Position numbers and translations under genes: made by a program. Below are positions 31,901 through 36,833 of a stretch of DNA of 36,833 nt, one piece after another; within the stretch, counting starts at the first letter, position 1; every line of letters starts with the position of its first letter. This DNA is from Pseudomarimonas arenosa (GTDB lineage Bacteria; Pseudomonadota; Gammaproteobacteria; Xanthomonadales; Xanthomonadaceae), in the NCBI RefSeq assembly GCF_014841215.1, contig NZ_JACYTR010000047.1, forward strand, positions 1 through 36,833, given 5' to 3'. Below the pieces are notes generated by a model. It did no database searches and was not told the DNA's origin. It was given only the letters and a program-made list of their open reading frames with translations.

Positions 31901-34021
31901 GCGCGGCAACTGTCGGAGCAGCGCGACAATCCACACTTCCGGCTGTCGGTGTATCAGTACTTCGCGGCGTTCTACCAGCATTGGTGCGAACCACTGCATG
32001 CCACCCTGCCCTACCTGGAGCAAGGACTGGCGATGGGCCGCGGCGGCGTCAACCCGCTGGCCGCCGGTTACTGCGCGCTGTTGCGCTCGGTGAACAGCTT
32101 TGTCATGGGCAGCCCGCTCGATGACCTGAGCCTGGAAGCGGAACAGGGACTGGCCTTCCTGAAGAACAGCCAGCAACCGAATACCGAAACCATGCTGCGA
32201 ACCGGCGTATTGCAGCCGCTGGCCGCGCTGCGCGGCAAGAGTCTGCATCCCCGGAGTTTCGACACACCGGACGTCCAGGTCGCCAACCTCCTTAACAACG
32301 ACTTCGACACACCATCAATCGCGCTGGCCTTTCATTGCGGCGCGATGGTGCGGCATGCCTATCTGTTCGATGATGAGGACAAATGGCAACGCTGCTCGGC
32401 GCAACTGCCGATGATCGCCAAACTGCTGCGCGATAGCCCGACCCAGACCGAAAGCACCTTCTTCTATGCGCTGGGCTTGCTGAAGCCGGAATTCAAGGCA
32501 GGCAAGACAGCCGATGAGAAACAGGCAGAGGCCGATACTCTGCTGCAACAGTTCCAGACCTGGGCCGAGCACAGTCCAGACAACTTTCACCACAAAGCCC
32601 TGTTGCTGGCTGCGGAGCTGGCGCGCAGTCGTGCCGACGCCAAGGCCGCCATGGAGCTGTACGCGCAGGCTATCGACGCCGCCGCGGAAGCCGGCTTCGT
32701 GCACTGCGAAGCGCTGGCCAACGAGCTCTACGCCCGTTTCTGGCTCAGTCAGCAGCAGCGCCAGCTGGCCAGCAATTTCATCCGCGAAGCCTATTTCCAC
32801 TATCAGCGCTGGGGTGCCAGCGCCAAGTGCAAGGAGATCGAGGCACAGTGGCCGCAAACGGTATTCCGCGCGGTCGAGTTGCGCCGCACGGCATCGATTT
32901 CCAGCGCCAGCTACCGTGATGTCTCATCCTCGGCCGGCGTGCTCGATCTCAACTCCCTGTTAAAGGCGAGCCGACTGCTGTCGCAGGAAGTTCAGCTCGA
33001 TGCCCTGCTGCAGAAGCTGCTCGGTGTGGTGCTGGAAAATGCCGGCGCCGAGTTCGGCGCCATCGTGATGTGCGAGCAGGAGCAATTGACCGTCGAGGCA
33101 CTGGGACGATTCAGCGACGGCAACCTCACCGATTACGAACATTGTCGGTTGCCGCTCGGCAAGGCGGCAGTGAAGGGCGAAGCTCTGCTGCCCAATCAGG
33201 TGATCGAGTTTGCCCATCTCACCCGCACGATGCTGGTGTTGAACAAGCCGGCTGACGACCCGCGCTTCGCTCAGTGCCACTATCTACTGGCCAACCGCCC
33301 GAAGTCAGCCCTGGTCCTGCCCATCCTCAGCCAGGGCAAACAGGTCGCGGTGATCTATCTGGAGAACAACCTGCTCGAGGGTGCGTTCACCGAGCGCCAC
33401 GTCAAGACGCTGGAACTATTGGGTGCCCAGGCCGCCATTTCCCTGGTCAATGCTCGACTGATTGAAAGCCTGGAACAGAAAGTGGCGCAACGCACCGAAG
33501 AGCTGCGCCAGATGAGCATGAAGGATGGCCTGACCGGCATCGCCAACCGACGCAGCTTCGATGAGCGCCTGAGTGGCGAATGGCGGCGCTGCCAACGCAA
33601 TGAGCAATCGCTCAGCCTGATGATGATCGACATCGATCATTTCAAGCTCTACAACGACCACTACGGCCACGTCGAAGGTGACCGCTGCATTCGCGCCGTG
33701 GCCCAGACCCTGCAGAAGGTAGCCAACCGCAGCACCGACCTGGTGGCGCGCTATGGCGGCGAGGAATTCGCCATCATACTGCCCGACACCAATGACGAAG
33801 CCGCTAGTTGGCTGGCCGATGCGATTCTGACCGCGATCCGCGACTTGGCCATTCCGCACGCCCAGTCGCAAGTGGCCGATCACGTCACCATCAGCCTTGG
33901 CCTATGCACGGTCACCGCGGAAAGCGAAGCAAGCCCCGAAATCCTCACCACACGCGCCGATCAGGCCCTGTACGAAGTCAAACGCGGCGGCCGCAACGGA
34001 TACCGCCGCTACGCCAACTGA
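28997..34021 (+). CDS. Ser/Thr kinase - AAA ATPase - TPR-like - GAF - diguanylate cyclase fusion
   Basis: 1674 residues, no signal peptide or membrane helix, so probably cytoplasmic. The kinase domain is about 5-275: VVLK (Lys34), HGDIAPKN (Asp126; the usual Lys of the HRDxK loop is Ala), DFG at 145-147, GTLDYMSPEQTGR activation segment. The ATPase follows: Walker A GGYSGIGKT at about 325-333, Walker B LLLFLDDLQWAD at about 450-461, a STAND/AAA_16 type as in large kinase/histidine kinase fusions. Helical TPR-like repeats span about 700-1290, GAF about 1320-1480, a short coiled coil (SLEQKVAQRTEELRQM) leads into GGDEF (KDGLTGIANRR; MMIDIDHFKLYNDHYGH). The active site GGEEF is at 1587-1591 and RSTD, the inhibitory I-site, lies five residues before it, so it should make c-di-GMP with product feedback. 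The GTG start has AGGGA 10 bases upstream. No EAL domain. Confidence 0.92.
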   Translation: MQLTGFKLEEVIHATGETVVASAVTAEGDRVVLKYLDSEHPTPESMARWQHEFSILQSIDSPLVLKALDLRKIERSMVLVLEEFASTNLAQLIERGSLDLSDQLAIAVRLTRAMGDVHEHRLIHGDIAPKNVLIDPSSLALKLCDFGLSTRLDVQSKQSDSSAMVGTLDYMSPEQTGRTNLDIDYRSDFYSLGATLYELFSGRKPFEFDDPMSLLHAQLASMPTPLHELDSSIPEPVSAIVDKLLAKHPDDRYQSSFGLQHDLEACAQVWRLYHRIDRFELGRADVPERFCLAQKLYGRQQECAQVLAAFKRVVNSGNAELLLIGGYSGIGKTALVNELHRPILARRGYLIRGKCDQFGRNQPYSALTQAFGQLLQTLTTEGAERRHYWKSRLSDALGSNAAAVADLIPALGGLLGNLPVLPEMPPAESEQRFHIGFAQFVTALAAPNHPLLLFLDDLQWADISTLRLLEYLVRADGERSVLVVGAYRDNEVGPGDPLQLSIQAIERSHARIEHLQLGPLSDQDVAQLIADTLHSRVEKVAPLTALCLEKTRGNPFFLGQFLRSLYDHGDIQYDREHGAWRWDLAQIRRRGITDNVVTLLLEKLATLPSDTQSLLAMAAQLGGQFDHRQLMAIGDRDAEATGQVLLPALQSGLLVPLNEEYKFAQSPERLRAARYRFLHDRVQQAAHELIPESERRQTQLACGRRLLAASNEAELEERLFVVLGSLNAAIELITDSAERQRLLQLNLHGGKRAKSSSAFSAAAQLYRFAEQLLPEQIWQLQPELALDLYRNLAEAEYLSGHFDLAEQRLKDQIELATDNTSKVTLCLVRSDMLQIQGRFADSFEVLRTALGLLGHDFPAQEAQSMQLFPLEFSDCERLLAERDETALLGLAEMRHPERLLEMQCYYGLAYSTYQVDRGASYVLGACRMVKATLTHGQCDLSCIAYVTYVTAMAASHRPYPACYAMGKLARQLSEQRDNPHFRLSVYQYFAAFYQHWCEPLHATLPYLEQGLAMGRGGVNPLAAGYCALLRSVNSFVMGSPLDDLSLEAEQGLAFLKNSQQPNTETMLRTGVLQPLAALRGKSLHPRSFDTPDVQVANLLNNDFDTPSIALAFHCGAMVRHAYLFDDEDKWQRCSAQLPMIAKLLRDSPTQTESTFFYALGLLKPEFKAGKTADEKQAEADTLLQQFQTWAEHSPDNFHHKALLLAAELARSRADAKAAMELYAQAIDAAAEAGFVHCEALANELYARFWLSQQQRQLASNFIREAYFHYQRWGASAKCKEIEAQWPQTVFRAVELRRTASISSASYRDVSSSAGVLDLNSLLKASRLLSQEVQLDALLQKLLGVVLENAGAEFGAIVMCEQEQLTVEALGRFSDGNLTDYEHCRLPLGKAAVKGEALLPNQVIEFAHLTRTMLVLNKPADDPRFAQCHYLLANRPKSALVLPILSQGKQVAVIYLENNLLEGAFTERHVKTLELLGAQAAISLVNARLIESLEQKVAQRTEELRQMSMKDGLTGIANRRSFDERLSGEWRRCQRNEQSLSLMMIDIDHFKLYNDHYGHVEGDRCIRAVAQTLQKVANRSTDLVARYGGEEFAIILPDTNDEAASWLADAILTAIRDLAIPHAQSQVADHVTISLGLCTVTAESEASPEILTTRADQALYEVKRGGRNGYRRYAN

Positions 34022-34168
34022 GCCCATGGACTGCAATCAAAGTCCAGGCTAAGTGTCGATTGTCAGAGACAAGCCATCAGGCGGGCCCCGGCCCATTGAG
34101 GCACATCACAACCTTTGAACATAAGGCAGGTGGGCCAGGCTGAACGTCCTGGAGGCTGAACGTCCTGA
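34022..34168. other. Gap with short GAACGTCCTGG repeats
   Basis: No gene. From 34142 to 34190 the motif GAACGTCCTG recurs four times with irregular spacing (about 34142, 34157, 34167, 34179), ending at the broken ORF6N frame. Such slippage-prone runs commonly mark deletion junctions. Confidence 0.5.
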
Positions 34169-34613
34169 ACGTCCTGGAGAACGTCCTGGACATCCATCAT
34201 TTCCGAGCTCAGCGCCGAGGAGTTCGCCGACTTGAGATCACAATCCATGATCTCAAGTGCAGGTCACGGCGGCCGCCGCACCGCGCCGTATGCCTTTACC
34301 GCACAAGGCGTGGCGATGCTGTCCTCGGTGCTCAACAGTCCGCGCGCGATTGCGGTCAACATCGAGATCATGCGCACCTTTGTGCGGGTGCGGGAATTGG
34401 CCGCCACCCATGCCCATCTGGCCGAATGGCTGGCCGATCTCGAACAGAAAACCGAGGCGTTGGCGATCAAGCATGACGGATTCAGCCGCGACCCGCGTGC
34501 AGTTGAAGCAGGTGTTCGATGCCTTGCGCGAATTGATGACGCCGCCGGAGCCACCGAAGCGGCCAATCGGCTTTGTGGCGCCGGAGGATAAGAAGGCCAA
34601 GGGGAAACGCTAA
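34169..34613 (+). pseudogene. ORF6N-domain protein, 5'-truncated and frameshifted
   Basis: The frame from 34169 encodes SELSAEEFADLRSQ, then GHGGRRTAPYAFTAQGVAML and SSVLNSPRAIAVNIEIMRTF, the centre of ORF6N (phage antirepressor / KilA-N-like) proteins. The usual N-terminal 60-90 residues are missing; the sequence is replaced by the GAACGTCCTGG repeats and a stop at 34166. Near 34490 the frame breaks: loss of two bases (reading GACCCGC where GACACCCGC is expected) moves the rest, VQLKQVFDALRELMTPPEPP and KRPIGFVAPEDKKAKGKR, to the next frame, which ends at 34613. Such genes are common stand-alone cargo in Proteobacteria. No intact start or RBS; dead. Confidence 0.85.
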
Positions 34614-34627
34614 GGCGGGAACGACAA

Positions 34628-34667
34628 CGCCCGGCGAGGCCGGGCGCTGTGGGGAAGTGGGCGTTAG
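34628..34667 (+). repeat. Hairpin repeat block, copy 1
   Basis: CGCCCGG-cgagg-CCGGGCG hairpin followed by GGGGAAGTGGGCGTTAG, 15 bases after the ORF6N stop. Almost identical to 35045-35085, which sits 13 bases after the MazF-like stop. Confidence 0.75.
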
Positions 34668-34675
34668 CGGCGGGT

Positions 34676-34811
34676 GTAGGGCGGGTCTTGACCCGCCAAG
34701 GGAACACACGACACGGCCCAAATTCTTCGCATCAGAGCAGACACAACACAACGATTACGCGGGCCACGGCCCACCGAGATCACAAAGCGGCGGGTCAAAG
34801 ACCCGCCCTAC
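34676..34811. repeat. REP-pair / MITE-like element, copy B
   Basis: 136 bases with the same architecture as 8471-8600: the left arm begins GTAGGGCGGGTCTTGACC, the right arm ends CAAAGACCCGCCCTAC. The interior again contains GGAACACACGACAC and CACAACACAACG followed by TTACGC. The arms of this copy pair best with each other (TCTTGA with TCAAAGA), whereas copy A has TCTCGA with TCGGAGA. The right arm abuts the MazF-like remnant in frame. Confidence 0.8.
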
Positions 34812-35032
34812 GCGGGCTCATCCTGATGCCGATCACCAGCCAGAATCCCGGCTCCACCCGATTCGGCGATGTGCCGGTGAGCGACACCCAAGCCGCCGGC
34901 CTGCTGATGCCCGGCGTGATCAAGCCGATCCTCTTCACCGTCGAAGCCACCCTGGTGCGCAAAACACTCGGCCAGCTCGGCAAAGAAGATCAACGCGCCG
35001 TGCGGCATACCGTCGCGCAGTTGATTGGGTAG
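34812..35032 (+). pseudogene. PemK/MazF-like toxin, C-terminal remnant
   Basis: About 73 residues open from the end of the REP element to the stop at 35032; the first ATG inside is at 34826. GLILMPITSQNPGSTRFGDV, VSDTQAAGLLMPGVIKPILF and TLVRKTLGQLGKEDQRAVRH fit the second half of PemK/MazF-family endoribonucleases, including the PITS strand and the conserved GL..PSVIKP segment. The N-terminal half with the basic catalytic residues is absent and its place is taken by the REP-pair element; no antitoxin gene accompanies it. Non-functional as a toxin unless the fragment has a new role. Confidence 0.7.
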
Positions 35033-35044
35033 CGGATGCGGCCA

Positions 35045-35085
35045 CGCCCGGCGAGGCCGAGCGTTGTGGGGGAAGTGAGCGTTAG
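35045..35085 (+). repeat. Hairpin repeat block, copy 2
   Basis: CGCCCGG-cgagg-CCGAGCG followed by GGGGGAAGTGAGCGTTAG. It differs from 34628-34667 at four positions including one extra G; the hairpin has one mismatch here. Confidence 0.75.
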
Positions 35086-35090
35086 GCAGT

Positions 35091-35142
35091 GGCGGGTTAA
35101 GAACCCGCCCTACGCGGGCTACGCGGGCTACGGAACCCGCCT
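35091..35142. repeat. Half REP element with 9-base tandem repeat
   Basis: 35091-35113 (GGCGGGTTAAGAACCCGCCC then TAC) is a single REP hairpin related to the right arm of the 34676 element, followed by GCGGGCTAC twice (35114-35131) and GGAACCCGCC. It sits at the truncated edge of the intron-like sequence. Confidence 0.6.
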
Positions 35143-35149
35143 TACCGCG

Positions 35150-35566
35150 TTGACTTTGTTCGCCCGCTTCTTCACTACCATGACCTCGTCTGACTTCCAA
35201 ACCGCTTCTCCGACCGCCGTATGGCGCGCGCCTTTCGCAGTCGGCGGCCCTCCCTGGCCCACGGCCTGGATCTCCCGGCTCCCGCACAGAACACATCCGC
35301 ACATGCCACGGGTCTATCGACTCCGGAGGACCTTTACGCTGCTCGCCTAATCGCAGCGTTCCGTATTGCCTTCCCCCTCACCCAACAAGGTCGGCGTCCT
35401 CGATAGTTGATTTCGGAGCTCAATACCGCGCCTGCGCTTCCACCTGTCAACGCTTAACCTCACCGTTACCGGCTTCGGTCCATGACTCGGTGCCCCGCTG
35501 GGTGGCTAGCCCTTCGCGAGTAGAGGAACTGCCCCTCCGATGTTCTGCCGGTTTGTGCCGGCGCAC
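35150..35566 (-). mobile_element. 5' fragment of a group II intron (tentative)
   Basis: Read on the minus strand, the sequence begins GTGCGCCGGCACAAACCGGC at 35566, matching the GUGYG 5' end of bacterial group II introns and forming a hairpin. It then contains GGTATTGAGCTCCGAAATCA (about 35425) and GCGATTAGGCGAGCAGCGTA (about 35350), which I recall as conserved domain I sequence of a widespread bacterial intron clade. The end encodes SDEVMVVKKRANKVNAV, resembling the leader of the intron reverse transcriptase, with a possible ATG at 35181. The sequence then runs into REP repeats, so the reverse transcriptase and domains II-VI are lost. Recognition is from memory of the family and not verified. 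Confidence 0.55.
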
Positions 35567-35649
35567 TGGGTGTCCACGTTTGCGACGGAATCGGCGAATC
35601 AGATCGGCTTGACCCGGGGGAGGCGTCCATATATGTCCAGGATTGTTCA

Positions 35650-36138
35650 TCATGACGCGGGCAGGCCGCCAAGCGTCAAAATTTCTGTCGCTTCGGAAAC
35701 GCCCTGACTCGCCGCGAACACAAGCAGCTCCTTCCCCCTCTCAGTATCGAGCGGATAAATCCCAGTGCCGTACATGAGCGCGCACCCGTGAATATACGCC
35801 GCTCTCGCGTGACCTTCGCGCGCGGCTTCTTCAAACAATGCTGCCGACAGTCGCTTGTCTTGCTCTTGGTTGTCGCCAGATTCCAAGTCAACAGCCAACG
35901 AGAACTTGGCATCAGTTGAACCCAGATAGCACGCTCGCCACATACGATAGACCCAACGAAGCTCGGCTTCCTTCGATGTAGCTCCCGCGACTGGAAATGC
36001 TGCGTACCAAAACCACGCCTCTCCCAGCCCGGCCTCAAGGAAAGGCGATAGGAGATCTTTGGCCTCCTTGAATTCGCTTCGCCCAACTAGCTCTTGCAGC
36101 CTCGGCCTGATCGTTTCGAACTCGTCCATTCGGATCAT
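35650..36138 (-). CDS. Sel1/TPR-like protein, candidate immunity protein of the RHS toxin
   Basis: 162 residues, no signal peptide, predicted mainly alpha-helical. AALFEEAAREGHARAAYIHG and LMYGTGIYPLDTERGKELLV with FAASQGVSEATEIL have the spacing of Sel1-type repeats (A..G...A...LG..Y..G). The ATG at 36138 overlaps the stop of the RHS frame by 4 bases (ATGA); a second ATG at 36129 has GGATGA upstream and could be the true start. The position directly after an RHS C-terminal tip is that of polymorphic-toxin immunity genes, and Sel1-like proteins are known among them. Base composition is lower in GC than the flanking housekeeping genes, consistent with transfer. Function is inferred from context. 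Confidence 0.75.
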   Translation of the reverse strand: MIRMDEFETIRPRLQELVGRSEFKEAKDLLSPFLEAGLGEAWFWYAAFPVAGATSKEAELRWVYRMWRACYLGSTDAKFSLAVDLESGDNQEQDKRLSAALFEEAAREGHARAAYIHGCALMYGTGIYPLDTERGKELLVFAASQGVSEATEILTLGGLPAS

Positions 36139-36833
36139 CCAGTTTTACAGTTGTACTGCAGGCCTGACCTATCAGTGCACTTGCACTGCGTGTGCTTTGC
36201 CTGGCACCCCAATGCCTTGTTCGCGGCCCTCGCAGCTTCGATGACTGCATCCCCGCAGAAGCTAGCCGTCGCCGTCCCGAACTGAAATCTGAGATTGGGG
36301 TCTTCAGGACAGTTCCCTGGCTTCAGATCATTGCAATCAGCCCGACAGACGGCTGTACATCCGCTCTTTGGTTTGTCTGGCCAGGGAATCGCCCTGCTTC
36401 GTTCGTTGGAAGTCGATTGTGATGAATCTCCGGGCAACAATGACGCAGCTGCTGCGGCACTACCACCAGCTGCACCTGCGCCTCTTCCAGCTGCCCCGCT
36501 TGCTTCCGTACACTCAGCGGGATGCTGTCGACAGTATGCGGTGACCGTCGTCTCCCAAAGACCGAGTCGATCGATCAATCCCAACGGACTTCCCGAGACA
36601 TAGGCATACAGACTAACTCCACCGTTCAACCCAATCGGATCCGACTCGATGTAACGCCCTGTCGAGGGATCATAATCCCGGAAGTAGTTGTAATGCAGCC
36701 CCGATTCCTGATCGTAGTATTGGCCAGGAAACCGTAACCTTGACGCACAGTTCCACCGCCGACGGCGTTTTCCCTTATAGCGCCTGGACTTAGCGAGGGC
36801 AGCGAGCATGGCGGCGAGGACGGTCCTAAAAAA
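36135..36833 (-). CDS. RHS-repeat protein, C-terminal part with Cys-rich toxin tip (partial)
   Basis: The frame is open to the right edge, so only the last about 232 residues are visible; the ATG at 36809 is probably internal. LRFPGQYYDQESGLHYNYF and RDYDPSTGRYIESDPIGLNG then GVSLYAYVSGSPLGLIDRLG are the RHS-associated core that ends the toxin-enclosing shell. After this comes a short Gly/Ala-rich linker and a tip with about 11 cysteines (SGCTAVCRADCNDLKPGNCP, FCGDAVIEAARAANKALGCQ, KHTQCKCTDRSGLQYNCKTG). I do not recognise the tip as a known toxin fold. RHS tips are released inside target cells after delivery, for example by T6SS or TcC-like systems. The basic segment YKGKRRRRW just before the core is unusual but recurs in other RHS genes as I recall. 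Confidence 0.85.
   Translation of the reverse strand, partial: FFRTVLAAMLAALAKSRRYKGKRRRRWNCASRLRFPGQYYDQESGLHYNYFRDYDPSTGRYIESDPIGLNGGVSLYAYVSGSPLGLIDRLGLWETTVTAYCRQHPAECTEASGAAGRGAGAAGGSAAAAASLLPGDSSQSTSNERSRAIPWPDKPKSGCTAVCRADCNDLKPGNCPEDPNLRFQFGTATASFCGDAVIEAARAANKALGCQAKHTQCKCTDRSGLQYNCKTG

Noticed and set aside
36720-36790. Frameshift in the RHS gene just upstream of the core (alternative frame reads ENAVGGGTVRQ)
   Set aside because: The core frame is open to the window edge and YKGKRRRRW segments occur in other RHS genes as I recall; the alternative frame could be chance. The sequence beyond the window would decide.

Overview
This is a GC-rich stretch (roughly 60-65% by eye) of a Gram-negative chromosome. 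The gene content points to Gammaproteobacteria close to Xanthomonadales/Lysobacterales: an Oar-type TonB-dependent receptor, an E. coli-like FeSOD, a YciK-type SDR beside a CGFS glutaredoxin, many REP-like palindromes, RHS polymorphic toxin remnants and a very large kinase/GGDEF fusion. The taxonomic call is inferred from family resemblance only. I see no rRNA, tRNA or CRISPR array.

Layout. (1) 1-470: the 5' end of an unidentified minus-strand gene leaves the window; the rest is palindromes and a terminator. (2) 468-7550, all minus strand: an Oar-like TonB receptor, a two-domain acyltransferase resembling the ornithine-lipid synthase OlsF, then a compact grxD - degenerate SDR - MarC/YhgN membrane protein group. 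(3) 7784-12771, housekeeping: sodB, purE-purK, a Trm112-like protein, nadC and a classical SDR. The intergenic gaps carry REP/BIME-type repeats. (4) 12791-13331: four tandem copies of a 135-bp unit, each with two hairpins. (5) 13535-21825: a tight glycogen/alpha-glucan operon, glgP-glgB-glgX-malQ, the last three joined by ATGA overlaps. Phosphorolysis (GlgP), branching (GlgB), debranching (GlgX) and 4-alpha-glucanotransfer (MalQ) form one turnover module; glgC and glgA are not in the window.

(6) 21835-34021: a signalling block. A very large Reg_prop/Y_Y_Y/GAF/GAF histidine kinase without a receiver domain is divergent from a TonB-dependent receptor. The receptor is followed on the same strand by a 1674-residue Ser/Thr kinase - AAA ATPase - TPR-like - GAF - GGDEF fusion. 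No response regulator is encoded nearby. A surface-nutrient or envelope signal feeding phospho-signalling and c-di-GMP is a reasonable but unproven reading.

(7) 34022-36833: an accessory graveyard. It holds a truncated, frameshifted ORF6N gene, a second copy of the 130-bp REP-pair element abutting a MazF/PemK-like toxin remnant, duplicated hairpin blocks, what looks like the 5' part of a group II intron, and finally an RHS C-terminal toxin tip with an overlapping Sel1-like candidate immunity gene. The RHS gene runs off the right edge.

The least ordinary elements are the kinase-diguanylate cyclase fusion and its receptor/histidine-kinase neighbours, the Cys-rich RHS tip with its partner gene, the REP-pair elements whose arms co-vary, and the layered repeat/TA-remnant region at the right end. 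All family assignments come from reading motifs; no database search was run.
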